Shown piece by piece: positions 1-8,528 of a DNA stretch of 64,000 nucleotides (within the stretch, counting starts at the first letter, position 1; the number at the start of each line of letters is the position of its first letter). The translations under genes and the position numbers were made by a program. The notes under the pieces are model-generated. The model searched no databases and was not told where the DNA came from. It was given only the letters and a program-made list of their open reading frames with translations. Origin of the DNA: Collimonas sp. PA-H2 (GTDB taxonomy: Bacteria; Pseudomonadota; Gammaproteobacteria; Burkholderiales; Burkholderiaceae_D); the NCBI RefSeq assembly GCF_002564105.1, contig NZ_PDBX01000001.1, positions 5,146,001 to 5,210,000 of the forward strand, in the 5' to 3' direction.

Positions 1-639
1 ATCTATGGCATGAAGCAGCGCAAGGAAGTGGTCGACCAGAGCCTGGAGAAGCTCGGCCTGAGCAGCCGCGCCAAGCAGCTCGCCGGTTCGCTCTCGGGCG
101 GCTGGAAGCAGCGGCTGGCGCTGGCCGCCAGCATGCTGCACCAGCCGGAGCTGCTGTTGCTGGACGAGCCGACCGCCGGCGTCGATCCGGCCGCGCGGCG
201 CGATTTCTGGGAAGAGCTGCACCGGCTGGCGGCGGAAGGCATCAGCGTGCTGGTCAGCACCCATTACATGGACGAGGCTGAGCGCTGCCATAAGCTGGCT
301 TACCTGGCCTACGGCAAGCTGCTGGTGCAGGGCACTGCCGCTGAAGTGGCGGCGGGGCAGGGATTGACGACCTGGGCGATCTATAACAGCCGCGACAGCG
401 ACGACAACCAGCTGGTCGGCCTGTCCCGGCAGTTGCACGGGCAGCCCGGAGTCGATCAGCTGGTGGTGTTCGGCACCTCGCTGCACGTGTGCGGCAAGGA
501 CGCCGCCTTGCTGGAGCAGACCTTGCGCCGCATCACCGCCGGCCAGGGCTTGCGCATGGAACCGATCGACACCAGCCTGGAAGACGTCTTCATCTACATG
601 ATGAACCGCTCCGCCGACAATTTCGGAGATCAGCCATGA
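1..639 (+). CDS. ABC transporter ATP-binding protein, 5'-truncated by window edge
   Basis: Nucleotide-binding subunit of an ABC-2 type exporter; ATP hydrolysis in the cytoplasm drives the permease encoded next. The reading frame is open to base 1, so the N-terminus with the Walker A loop lies outside the window. Visible in order: signature LSGGWKQRLALA, Walker [13 protein letters not shown], and switch His in STHYMDEA. The C-terminal part resembles that of YadG/CcmA-type multidrug ATPases. Its TGA overlaps the permease ATG (ATGA), so the two are translationally coupled. With the NodT-type lipoprotein downstream this is an export system; the membrane-fusion subunit, if present, would be upstream. 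Substrate unknown. Confidence 0.93.
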   Translation: MYGMKQRKEVVDQSLEKLGLSSRAKQLAGSLSGGWKQRLALAASMLHQPELLLLDEPTAGVDPAARRDFWEELHRLAAEGISVLVSTHYMDEAERCHKLAYLAYGKLLVQGTAAEVAAGQGLTTWAIYNSRDSDDNQLVGLSRQLHGQPGVDQLVVFGTSLHVCGKDAALLEQTLRRITAGQGLRMEPIDTSLEDVFIYMMNRSADNFGDQP

Positions 640-1778
640 GCGGTTTTTCGGGGTTTTCATTCAGCCGCTGGTGGAGCATCGTCCTCAAGGAATTCCTGCA
701 GCTGATGCGCGACCGCGTCACGGTGCGCATGATCACCGTGATCCCGGTGATGCAGATGGTGCTGTTCGGCTTTGCCATCAACAGCGATCCCAAGCACATG
801 CCGACCGCCGTCATCGCCGCCGACCATAGCGAATTCACGCGTACCTTCATCGCTGCCATGAAGGCTTCCGATTACTTCGACATCGTCGCCGAACTGCCCA
901 ACGAAGCGGCAGCCCGCACCGCGCTGGCGCAGGGAAAAGTGCTGTTCGTCCTGAACATCCCCGCCGACTTCACGCGCGACCTGCTGCGCGGCCAGCGGCC
1001 GGCCTTGCTGGTGGAAGCCGACGCCACCGACCCTACCGCCACCGGCATGGCGCTGGCGGCCTTGCCGCAACTGGTGCAATCGGTAGCCAACAAGGACCTG
1101 AAAGGGGCATTGGCGAAATTCAGCGGCGGCGCGCCCGCCTTCGAGGTCCAGGTGCAGCGCCTGTACAACCCGGAAGGCGTGACCCAGTACAATGTCGTGC
1201 CTGGTTTGATGGGGGTGATCCTGTCGATGACGATGGTGATGATGACCGGTCTCTCGATGACCCGCGAACGCGAGCGCGGCACCATGGAAAACCTGCTGGC
1301 GACGCCAGTCTCGCCGATCGAAGTCATGACCGGCAAGATCATGCCCTACATCGCCATCGGCCTGATCCAGGCCAGCATCATCCTGCTGGGTGCGCGCTTC
1401 ATGTTCCACGTGCCGTTCGCCGGCAGCGTGCTGGCGATCTACCTGGCGGCGCTGCTGTTCATCGCCGCCAGCCTGACGGTGGGCATCACCTTGTCGTCGA
1501 TCGCGCAAAACCAGTTGCAGGCGATGCAGCTGACCATGTTCTACTTCTTGCCGAACATCCTGCTGTCGGGTTTCATGTTCCCGTTCCAGGGCATGCCGAA
1601 GTGGGCGCAGTTCATCGGCAACCTGCTGCCGCTGACGTATTTCAACCGCCTGATACGGGGCATCCTGCTGAAAGGCAACGGCTGGATCGATCTGTGGCCG
1701 AACGTCTGGCCGCTGATGCTGTTCACGGTGATCGTGATGGGCATTGCGCTGCGCTTTTACCGCAGCACACTGGATTGA
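636..1778 (+). CDS. ABC-2 type transporter permease
   Basis: Integral inner-membrane subunit, 380 aa, of the exporter whose ATPase ends at 639. One hydrophobic segment lies near residues 30-50 (MITVIPVMQMVLFGFAI). A large periplasmic loop follows, then five hydrophobic segments in the second half, the layout of the YhhJ/YbhS family (ABC2_membrane_3). The motif MTRERERGTMENLLATP before the C-terminal helices is typical of these permeases. An in-frame ATG-led extension back to 489 exists but overlaps the ATPase; the ATG at 636 gives the usual 4-nt overlap and family length. The next gene starts 10 nt downstream. Confidence 0.92.
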   Translation: MSGFSGFSFSRWWSIVLKEFLQLMRDRVTVRMITVIPVMQMVLFGFAINSDPKHMPTAVIAADHSEFTRTFIAAMKASDYFDIVAELPNEAAARTALAQGKVLFVLNIPADFTRDLLRGQRPALLVEADATDPTATGMALAALPQLVQSVANKDLKGALAKFSGGAPAFEVQVQRLYNPEGVTQYNVVPGLMGVILSMTMVMMTGLSMTRERERGTMENLLATPVSPIEVMTGKIMPYIAIGLIQASIILLGARFMFHVPFAGSVLAIYLAALLFIAASLTVGITLSSIAQNQLQAMQLTMFYFLPNILLSGFMFPFQGMPKWAQFIGNLLPLTYFNRLIRGILLKGNGWIDLWPNVWPLMLFTVIVMGIALRFYRSTLD

Positions 1779-1788
1779 GGGAGTCGTC

Positions 1789-3297
1789 ATGAAGCCGGCA
1801 GCCATGCTAGTCCACATGCGGCGCGCAGCGAACCCGGCCTGGTGCCTGGGGCTAAGCGCGCTGCTCAGCGCCTGCGCGGTGGGGCCGGATTTCCAGGCGC
1901 CGGCGGCGCCGGCCGTGCAGCAGTACACCCCAGGCGCGCAGCCGCAGGCCACCGCCGCCAGCGGTGGAGCAGGCGGTGCAGCCCAGCAGTTCGACGCCGG
2001 CATGGATATTCCGGCGCAATGGTGGAACTTGTTCCATTCGCCCCGGCTGGATGCGCTGGTGCGTACCGCGCTGGCCAACAGTCCGCAGATAGCGCAAGCA
2101 AAAGCCACCCTGCGCCAGGCCGGCGCAACGCTGGAAGCGGAAGCCGGCGCCACCCGCTATCCCAGGGCCGACCTGCAACTGGGCGGCACGCGCCAGCAGA
2201 TCGACACCACTGCGCTGGGGATTCCGAATGTGCCGCAGGCCGGCCCGTTCAACCTGTACAACGCCTCGCTCAATGTTTCCTACACCGTCGATGCCTTCGG
2301 CGGCAACAGCCGCATGCTGGAAGGTTTGCAGGCGCAGGCGCAGAACCAGGCCGAGGAATTGCAGGCGGCGCGCCTGGCGCTGGCCGGCAATGTCGTCACG
2401 GCGGCGATCAGGCAGGCTGCCCTGCATGCCCAGATCGACAGCACTGAACGGATGCTGGAACTGCAGCGCCAGCAGCTCGCCATCATGGCGCAGCGCCTGG
2501 CCGCGGGCGGCATTGCCGAGCTGGACCTCAAGAACCAGCGAACCCTGGTGGCGCAGAGCGAAGCAGGGTTGCCGGCGTTGCGGCAGCAAATGGCGCAGGT
2601 CACACATCAGCTGGCGGTTTATCTAGGGCAGGCGCCCGGCGCGGCTGACTTGCCGCCTTTGGAACTGGATGCGCTGATCTTGCCGGAGCGGCTGCCGCTG
2701 AGCCTGCCTTCGGCGCTGGCGCGCCAGCGTCCCGACATCCGCGCGGCGGAAGCCACCTTGCACCAGGCCAGCGCCCAGGTTGGCGTGGCCACGGCCGGGC
2801 TCTATCCGCAACTCACCTTGTCCGGCAGCGCCGGCGCGGAACAGACGCATATCGCCGATATCGCCAACAGCCTGAATGTCTGGAGCCTTGGTCTGAAGCT
2901 GATGCAGCCCCTGTTCCACGGCGGCGAGCTGCGCGCCAGGAAGCGTTCAGCGGTCGCCGCCTACGATGCAGCCGCGGCCGGTTATCAGCAAACGGTGCTG
3001 CAGGCCTTGCAGCAGGTGGCGGACAGCCTGCGTGCGCTGGAGAACGATGCGCTGGCGCTGCAGGCAAGGACGCAGGCGGCTGAGAATTCCCAGAACAGCC
3101 TGGCGATCACCCTGAAGCAGTATCAGGCCGGCGGCGTCAGCCATCTGAGCTTGCTTGAGGCCCAGCGCCAAAACATGCAGACCGATCTTGAGCGCACCGT
3201 GGCGCAGGCGGCGCGCTACACCGATACGGCGGCGCTATTGCAGGCACTGGGCGGAGGCTGGTGGAATCAATCCGGCGCGGCGGCGGATCCGCACTAG
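1789..3297 (+). CDS. Outer-membrane efflux lipoprotein, NodT/OprM family
   Basis: TolC-like outer-membrane channel, 502 aa, that would complete a tripartite exporter with the two preceding ABC genes. The signal sequence ends in a lipobox (LSAC, Cys29), followed by AVGPDF, the conserved start of mature NodT-family proteins. Two OEP repeats are visible: each has a PQI.QAKATLRQA or PDIRAAEATLHQA helix and a Y.VDAFGG or LQPLFHGG strand. The start at 1789 has GGGAG upstream and gives a normal lipoprotein leader; the longer frame from 1744 adds 15 residues inside the permease gene. Its TAG interlocks with the TAG of the convergent gene (3294-3297). Confidence 0.93.
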   Translation: MKPAAMLVHMRRAANPAWCLGLSALLSACAVGPDFQAPAAPAVQQYTPGAQPQATAASGGAGGAAQQFDAGMDIPAQWWNLFHSPRLDALVRTALANSPQIAQAKATLRQAGATLEAEAGATRYPRADLQLGGTRQQIDTTALGIPNVPQAGPFNLYNASLNVSYTVDAFGGNSRMLEGLQAQAQNQAEELQAARLALAGNVVTAAIRQAALHAQIDSTERMLELQRQQLAIMAQRLAAGGIAELDLKNQRTLVAQSEAGLPALRQQMAQVTHQLAVYLGQAPGAADLPPLELDALILPERLPLSLPSALARQRPDIRAAEATLHQASAQVGVATAGLYPQLTLSGSAGAEQTHIADIANSLNVWSLGLKLMQPLFHGGELRARKRSAVAAYDAAAAGYQQTVLQALQQVADSLRALENDALALQARTQAAENSQNSLAITLKQYQAGGVSHLSLLEAQRQNMQTDLERTVAQAARYTDTAALLQALGGGWWNQSGAAADPH

Positions 3298-3833
3298 CGG
3301 CCTTTTAGTGCGATATATGCCAGCACCGCGTCCAAGCCTTCGATGGCGGGTGCGCCGGCGATCACGGCGTCGGCTGAACACCAGGGATAGGGCAGGACCG
3401 AGACCCATTCCATGACAGCGTCGACCACGTTTGCCGGCAGCGTTTGCATGGCTTCTATGGTGATAGCCAAACCTTGCGCCAGATGGGATTCTTCGGCAAA
3501 GGCCCAGTCGTAACGGCCGCATCCCACGCGCACGGCGCGGCTTTCCTTCTCCGTCATGGCTACCAGCCAGTCGCAGGAAAAGACGGATTCCTGGTTCTTC
3601 GGCGGCACCGCCAGGCAAAAGGTGTAGATATTCTCGTAAGTCTGGCCGAAGCGGCGCACCAGCACGTCGGCGATATTGTCGCGTCCCACGGTGGACGGCG
3701 GGAAGGTGATGGCGCCGCTGTTGACCGCCATGGCCAGCGTGGCGTCCTCGGCAAAGGCGTGCGCCATCAGGTGGGGCCGGTTGCCGTCCTTGGCCTGGAT
3801 ATAGGCCAGGATGGAATTGGATGGTGTGCGCAT
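3294..3833 (-). CDS. SnoaL/NTF2-like fold protein
   Basis: Protein of 179 aa with the look of a SnoaL-like (nuclear transport factor 2 fold) domain: helical start, then HAFAEDATLAMAVNS, and GRDNIADVLVRRFGQTYENI. Such proteins are small-molecule binding or isomerase-like enzymes; no substrate can be assigned. The start at 3833 (MRTPSN) is preferred over an ATG at 4037 because GAGG sits about 9 nt upstream and the extension is low-complexity and overlaps the neighbouring LysR gene. Transcribed convergently with the efflux gene, sharing 4 nt of stop codons, and in the same direction as the LysR gene upstream. Confidence 0.75.
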   Translation of the reverse strand: MRTPSNSILAYIQAKDGNRPHLMAHAFAEDATLAMAVNSGAITFPPSTVGRDNIADVLVRRFGQTYENIYTFCLAVPPKNQESVFSCDWLVAMTEKESRAVRVGCGRYDWAFAEESHLAQGLAITIEAMQTLPANVVDAVMEWVSVLPYPWCSADAVIAGAPAIEGLDAVLAYIALKGR

Positions 3834-3919
3834 GCAAAATACCTCAGATAGGGGCGAGCGGATATGGTCGTGCCTATTATCGGTCAGGCAGTGCTTGTGT
3901 GCTGGGCGGCCGTCGATGG

Positions 3920-4840
3920 CTAAGCTAGCGCGGCCGGCAATTCGCTCTTCAGGAAATCCACAAATGCCCTGACCGCCGGCGCCAAGCCGCGGCGCGACGG
4001 AAACAGCACCACCATATGACCGGCCTTGGGCCGCCATTCCGGCAGCACCACTTGCAGCGTGCCGGCAGCCAGTTCGGCAGCGCAGGCATAGCGCGGCAGG
4101 GTGGCGACACCCATGCCTGCCAGCGCTGCCTGTTTCAGCATGGATAAATTATCGCTCTGCAGCCGCAGCTTGCCGATCGGCGCCTGATGCCGCGCCTCGT
4201 CCGGTCCCAGCAGGCGCCAGCTGGCGTCGCTGTCGCTGAGCGGCGCGTAGTACAAGGCGTCGGCGGCAGCGAGCGCAGGCAGATCGTCGATCGGCCCGCT
4301 ATGCCTCAGATACAGCGGGCTAGCCACCAGCACCCAGTGCACCGAGCAGAGGCTGGCTTGCACCAGGCTCGACGGCTCCTGCTGGGCGCCGAGTCCGCGC
4401 ACCACTACATCGATGTTTTCTTCAATCAGGTCGATCTGGCGGTTGCTGGCTTGCACCATCAGCCGCACCTTGGGGTATTGCTGCATGAAGCGCGGTAGCA
4501 GGCGTGGCAAGGCAATGTCGGCGATCGCCATCGGCAGGCTGACGCGCACCGTGCCGCTGGGCTCGCCCAGGCGCTTGCGCACCGCATCTTCGCCGGCGTG
4601 GGCTTCGGCGATCATGGCGGAGCAATGGCGGTACAGTTCTTGGCCGGCGTCGGTCAGGCTCATGCGGCGCGAAGTGCGTTGCAGCAGGCGCGCACCCAGG
4701 CGCGTTTCCAGTTGCGTGATGCGGCGCGAAATGCGCGATTTCGGAATGCCCAGCGCATCGCCAGCCGCGGTAAAGCCGCGCCGCTCGACTACCTGGGCAA
4801 ACAGGTAAAGGTCATTCAGGTCGATCGCCAGAGGATTCAT
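3920..4840 (-). CDS. LysR family transcriptional regulator
   Basis: DNA-binding regulator of 306 aa. The N-terminal winged helix-turn-helix (residues 8-68) reads DLYLFAQVVERRGFTAAGDALGIPKSRISRRI...LGARLLQRTSRR, typical of the family. The C-terminal half is the periplasmic-binding-like effector domain. Divergent from the hydrolase/pirin pair beginning at 4997, which is its likely target. A perfect dyad at 4865-4888 lies 25 nt before its start codon. Effector unknown. Confidence 0.93.
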   Translation of the reverse strand: MNPLAIDLNDLYLFAQVVERRGFTAAGDALGIPKSRISRRITQLETRLGARLLQRTSRRMSLTDAGQELYRHCSAMIAEAHAGEDAVRKRLGEPSGTVRVSLPMAIADIALPRLLPRFMQQYPKVRLMVQASNRQIDLIEENIDVVVRGLGAQQEPSSLVQASLCSVHWVLVASPLYLRHSGPIDDLPALAAADALYYAPLSDSDASWRLLGPDEARHQAPIGKLRLQSDNLSMLKQAALAGMGVATLPRYACAAELAAGTLQVVLPEWRPKAGHMVVLFPSRRGLAPAVRAFVDFLKSELPAALA

Positions 4841-4864
4841 GGAAGCAGGTACCTTGCTTGTTTT

Positions 4865-4888
4865 TATCGTTCCACCAGCGAAACGATA
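4865..4888. promoter_or_regulatory. Candidate LysR operator dyad
   Basis: Perfect inverted repeat TATCGTT-N10-AACGATA in the 156-bp divergent gap between the LysR gene and the isochorismatase-family gene. Position and symmetry suit LysR binding and autoregulation. Function is inferred. Confidence 0.5.
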
Positions 4889-4996
4889 GGTTGTTATTTT
4901 GCACCTTTATCCATGATCGTTGCAAGCGCATGATGGATCCCAGGCAAAGAAAGCAACTGCCGCTCATCAAAAACTGCTTCCACACAGGAGAATCAC

Positions 4997-5731
4997 ATGA
5001 AACACAGCAAATTTATCCAGGCTGGCGCCATTGCCGCCTTGGCTTTCTCATTATTCGCCGCCAACGCTGCGGCAGCCGCCCCAGCTGTCGCCGCCGATGC
5101 GCGTGTCCAGAGCGCGAATGCTTATCTCACCCCGCAATCGCGCGACGACACCGTGTTGTTGCTGGTCGATCACCAGGTCGGCCTGTTTACTGGCGTGCGC
5201 GACATGCCTGTAGCCGAGCTCAAGCACAATGTGGTGGCGCTGGCCAAGGCGGCGCAGGCATTGGGCGTGCCGGTGATCATGACGGCCACCATGCCGGATG
5301 GCATGTGGGGCCCGACCATCCCGGAACTGCGCGCAGCCTTGCCAGGCGTGCCGGTGATCAACCGCACCGTGGTCAATGCCTGGCAAGATCCGCAGGTGCA
5401 AGCAGCGATCCGTAAAACCGGACGCAAGCAAATTCTGATCGCCGGCGTCTCGCTGGAAGTCTGTGCTACCTTTCCGGCGCTGTCTGCCAAGGCTGCCGGC
5501 TACGATACGCGTGTGGTGCTGGATGCGTCAGGCACATTCAATGACGCCAAGCGCACCGTTGGTTTGCAAAGGTTGGCCGGGGCCGGCGTGCCGGTGACCG
5601 ACTATGCGACGGCGGCGGTGGAAATGCTGAGGGATAATACCGACCCGAAGGCGCAGGATGTCTACGCGGCGCTGGACATGCCGTTCGCCAACCTGGTCTG
5701 GCAATTGCACAGTGCATTCAGCAATAAATAA
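4997..5731 (+). CDS. Exported isochorismatase-family cysteine hydrolase (YcaC-like)
   Basis: Cysteine hydrolase of the isochorismatase fold, 244 aa. Residues 1-29 form a signal peptide ending in ANAAAAA, so the enzyme is probably periplasmic, unusual for YcaC-type proteins, which are mostly cytoplasmic. Catalytic Asp58 (LLLVDHQVG) and nucleophile Cys156 (AGVSLEVCATFPAL) are visible; the region INRTVVNAW matches the YcaC type, but the usual catalytic Lys is not obvious to me. AGGAG precedes the ATG at good spacing. Followed 35 nt later by pirin, a pairing commonly seen under LysR control. Substrate unknown. Confidence 0.88.
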   Translation: MKHSKFIQAGAIAALAFSLFAANAAAAAPAVAADARVQSANAYLTPQSRDDTVLLLVDHQVGLFTGVRDMPVAELKHNVVALAKAAQALGVPVIMTATMPDGMWGPTIPELRAALPGVPVINRTVVNAWQDPQVQAAIRKTGRKQILIAGVSLEVCATFPALSAKAAGYDTRVVLDASGTFNDAKRTVGLQRLAGAGVPVTDYATAAVEMLRDNTDPKAQDVYAALDMPFANLVWQLHSAFSNK

Positions 5732-5766
5732 AGCTGCCATCACTTATCCGGAACAGAGGAATTCAC

Positions 5767-6663
5767 ATGAACAAGAAATTATCTGTCTCGCCGATCGTCG
5801 CAGGGCATGAGATGCACATCGGCCAGGGTTTCAAGGCCAGGCATTTTGCGGAGAACGATTTCCGGGGACTGGTCGATCCGGTCGTCATGCTGGACCACTT
5901 CCACATGACAGCGCCAACCTTCGAGCCGCATCCGCATGCCGGCATCTCGGCGGTGACCTATGTGTTTGAAGATTCCGCCAGCCCGCATCACAATTACGAT
6001 TCGCTCGGCAACCAGGGGCCGATCCATGCCGGCGACCTGCACTGGTTTGTCGCCGGCCGTGGCGCGGTGCACACCGAACAGCCGGAAGGCCAGAATCCGC
6101 ATGTGCATGCCTTGCAGATTTTCGTCAACCTGCCGGCTGCGCAGAAAATGATAGCGCCGCATGCGGTGCATGTGGACGCCGCCGACATCCCTGTGTTCCG
6201 GGCGCCGGGCGTGCGGGTAAGGGTGGCGGCAGGCGAATCCCAGGGCTTGCGTTCGCCGGCGCGGCTGCCGCAGCCGTTCACGCTGCTGGACGGCTTTCTC
6301 GAAGCTGGCGGGACCTTTGAGCACGTCATCCCTGCCGGCTGGAACGCCATGATCTATGCGGTACAGGGAACGCTCGGCCTGAGCATGGACGCCTTTGCCT
6401 GCGCCCAGCAGCTGACGGCGGGCCACGCGCTAGGAGTAGCCGAAGCGAGCGCCCTCAGGTTGACGGCGGCGGAGCCCGCCCACTTCGTGATTCTGTCCGG
6501 CCCGGCGCTCAGGGAACCGATGGTCAAGCACGGGCCGCTGGTGATGAATACCGTGGAGCAGATGAACGACCGGCTGCAGGCTTACCGGCGCGGCGAGTTC
6601 GGCCGGCTGGAAATGCCTACCAGCCATGCTGTCCATCCTTCTGCGGCAGAAGATGGGCTGTGA
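5767..6663 (+). CDS. Pirin family protein
   Basis: Bicupin protein of 298 aa; some members act as quercetin dioxygenases and bacterial members can modulate metabolic enzymes. The first cupin has the iron-ligand pattern HPHAG and VHTEQ (HxH...HxE). The C-terminal cupin contains EHVIPAGWNAMIYAVQG and a LSGPALREP pirin C-domain segment. Likely co-transcribed with the hydrolase before it. Its 3' end overlaps the convergent LysR gene by 47 bp. The exact activity cannot be read from sequence. Confidence 0.92.
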   Translation: MNKKLSVSPIVAGHEMHIGQGFKARHFAENDFRGLVDPVVMLDHFHMTAPTFEPHPHAGISAVTYVFEDSASPHHNYDSLGNQGPIHAGDLHWFVAGRGAVHTEQPEGQNPHVHALQIFVNLPAAQKMIAPHAVHVDAADIPVFRAPGVRVRVAAGESQGLRSPARLPQPFTLLDGFLEAGGTFEHVIPAGWNAMIYAVQGTLGLSMDAFACAQQLTAGHALGVAEASALRLTAAEPAHFVILSGPALREPMVKHGPLVMNTVEQMNDRLQAYRRGEFGRLEMPTSHAVHPSAAEDGL

Positions 6664-7540
6664 AGCGCGCCGCGAGGAAGTCGACAAAGGCAGTGACTTT
6701 GGCCGACAGATTAAGGCGCTCCGGGTAGACCGCGAAAATGTCGGACGAGGGTAGTGCCCATTCCTGCAGCACCTGGCGCAGCCGTCCGGAGCGCAGATAT
6801 GGCGCCACGTCCCATTCGGAGCGCATCAATATGCCATGGCCTGCCAGCGCCCAGTCCAGTACGGTTTCGCCGTCGTTGCTGCTGAGAGCGCCGCGCACCT
6901 TGATGGTTTGCTGGCGCTTGCCGCGGCTTAAACGCCAGCTGCCGTAAGCGGCATCGTTTTCTCGCAGCACGATGCAGGCATGGGTTTGCAGATCGCGCGG
7001 CGTGGCCGGCGCCGGATGCTGCTTCAGGTAGGCTGGCGCCGCGCACAACAGCCTGCGGTTGGCGGCGATCTTGCGCGCAATGATGCGCGCGTCCGGCATT
7101 TCTCCGACGCGGATGCCGATATCGAAAGCCTGGTCTGCCAGGTTCAAGGGCCGTTCAGATAGCAGCAGCTGCACTTCCACTTCCGGAAAGCGCTTGCTGA
7201 ATTCCGATATGGCGGGGCCGATATGCTTACGGCCGAAGCCGAAGCTGGCGTTGACGCGCAACAGGCCCTTGGGCACTGCGCGACTGCTGCCGATAGTGCG
7301 TTCCAGCGCTTCGATGTCAGCCAGGATGCGGGCGCCGTCCGCCAGGTAGATCTCGCCTTCATGGGTCACGCTCATGGTCCGGGTGGTGCGGTTCAGCAGG
7401 CGCACCCCCAGGCGCTGCTCAAGATTGGCTAGTCTTTTGGTGACCGCCGGCGGGGTAACGCCAAGTTCGCGCGCCAGCGCGGCAAGGCTGCCGGTCTTTA
7501 CCAGGGCAGCAAAGAACGCAAGGTCGGAAAGCGTATTCAT
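6617..7540 (-). CDS. LysR family transcriptional regulator
   Basis: Regulator of 307 aa with an N-terminal wHTH (LAFFAALVKTGSLAALARELGVTPPAVTKRLANLEQ, given here only as its position, residues 7-42) and a type-2 periplasmic-binding-like effector domain. Divergent from the dehalogenase/LeuCD genes starting at 7633, so it most likely regulates them. A T-N11-A palindrome (7539-7561) overlaps its own start codon, suggesting autoregulation. The gene's last 47 bases overlap the end of pirin. Confidence 0.93.
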   Translation of the reverse strand: MNTLSDLAFFAALVKTGSLAALARELGVTPPAVTKRLANLEQRLGVRLLNRTTRTMSVTHEGEIYLADGARILADIEALERTIGSSRAVPKGLLRVNASFGFGRKHIGPAISEFSKRFPEVEVQLLLSERPLNLADQAFDIGIRVGEMPDARIIARKIAANRRLLCAAPAYLKQHPAPATPRDLQTHACIVLRENDAAYGSWRLSRGKRQQTIKVRGALSSNDGETVLDWALAGHGILMRSEWDVAPYLRSGRLRQVLQEWALPSSDIFAVYPERLNLSAKVTAFVDFLAARFTAHLLPQKDGQHGW

Positions 7541-7561
7541 TATTAACTTGAAAGAAATAAT
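7539..7561. promoter_or_regulatory. Candidate LysR box (T-N11-A)
   Basis: ATTATT-N11-AATAAT, a textbook T-N11-A LysR motif, at the start codon of the LysR gene and about 75 bp before the dehalogenase ATG. The whole gap 7541-7632 is AT-rich compared with its surroundings, as expected for a divergent promoter. Confidence 0.5.
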
Positions 7562-7632
7562 AGAATCAATATTAATGAATTATAAATCTAACTGCCGGTT
7601 ATACAATCTCTTCATCAAAAGGAGAGCGAGCA

Positions 7633-8511
7633 ATGTTTCCAGGATTCGAGCATGGCATGGCCGAGGTCAACGGCACGCAGATCAACTACATCCGCGGCGG
7701 CAACGGTCCGGCTTTGCTGCTGTTGCATGGCCATCCGCAGACCCACGTAATCTGGCACAAGACGGCTGAACGGCTGGCCCGCCAGTTCACCGTCGTCGCC
7801 GCCGATCTACGCGGCTATGGCGACAGCGGCAAGCCCGCCGGCCTGGCGGACCACAGCAACTATTCCAAGCGCACCATGGGACAAGATCAGATAGCACTGA
7901 TGGCGCAGCTGGGATTTCCGCAATTCCTGCTGATGGGACACGACCGCGGCGGCCGGGTAGCCTATCGCATGGCGCTCGATCAGCCACAGGCGGTGCGCAA
8001 GCTGGTGCTGCTGGATATCGCGCCGACGCTGGCCATGTACGAACAGACCAGCATGGCTTTCGCCACGGCTTATTACCACTGGTTCTTCCTGATCCGGCCG
8101 GCGCCGTTCCCAGAACTGCTGATCGGCTCGCATCCCGAGGAATACCTGGAGCACACGATAGGCGGCCGCAGCGCCGGCCTGGCGCCGTTCACGCCGCCGG
8201 CCTATGCCGAATACCTGCGCTGCCTGAGCGATCCGGCCACCATCCATGGCATCTGCGAGGATTACCGCGCCAGCGCCGGCATCGACCTGGAGCATGAGCG
8301 GCTGGACCTGGCGCAAGGCAACAAGATCGAGTGCGCAACCAAGGTCTTGTGGGGCGCAAACGGCGTCATCGAAAAATGCTTCGATCCGCTAGCGGAATGG
8401 GAGAAACTGGCGACGCATCTGAGCGGCAAGGCGCTGGCCTGCGGCCATTACATTCCGGAAGAGGCGCCAGACCAGTTGCTGGCGGAAGTCCTGCCATTTT
8501 TCGCCGACTGA
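7633..8511 (+). CDS. Fluoroacetate/haloacetate dehalogenase-type alpha/beta hydrolase
   Basis: Cytoplasmic alpha/beta hydrolase of 292 aa, predicted to hydrolyse haloacetates, including fluoroacetate, to glycolate. Oxyanion region LLLHGHPQT; nucleophile Asp104 in MGHDRGGR; acid Asp128 in LLDIAPT; base His272 in ACGHYIPEE. Arg105 and Arg108 (carboxylate binding) and the halide pocket His149-Trp150 (YYHW) plus Tyr211 also match the residue set known from the Burkholderia FA1 enzyme (D104, R105, R108, D128, H149, W150, Y212, H271), almost at identical numbers. AGGAG lies 6 nt before the ATG. Divergent from a LysR gene and 17 nt upstream of leuC. Fluoride activity is inferred from residues only. 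Confidence 0.85.
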   Translation: MFPGFEHGMAEVNGTQINYIRGGNGPALLLLHGHPQTHVIWHKTAERLARQFTVVAADLRGYGDSGKPAGLADHSNYSKRTMGQDQIALMAQLGFPQFLLMGHDRGGRVAYRMALDQPQAVRKLVLLDIAPTLAMYEQTSMAFATAYYHWFFLIRPAPFPELLIGSHPEEYLEHTIGGRSAGLAPFTPPAYAEYLRCLSDPATIHGICEDYRASAGIDLEHERLDLAQGNKIECATKVLWGANGVIEKCFDPLAEWEKLATHLSGKALACGHYIPEEAPDQLLAEVLPFFAD

Positions 8512-8528
8512 ACGCCGGAGATCACGCC

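Noticed and set aside
657..2153. 498-codon open frame on the minus strand, opposite the ABC permease and efflux genes
   Set aside because: It mirrors the high-GC codon pattern of the + strand genes, has no Shine-Dalgarno and its protein is His/Arg/Gln-rich with no domain.
8331..8528. Longer LeuC starting at an upstream ATG
   Set aside because: The extra 66 residues lie inside the dehalogenase gene in another frame; GGAG marks the ATG at 8529.
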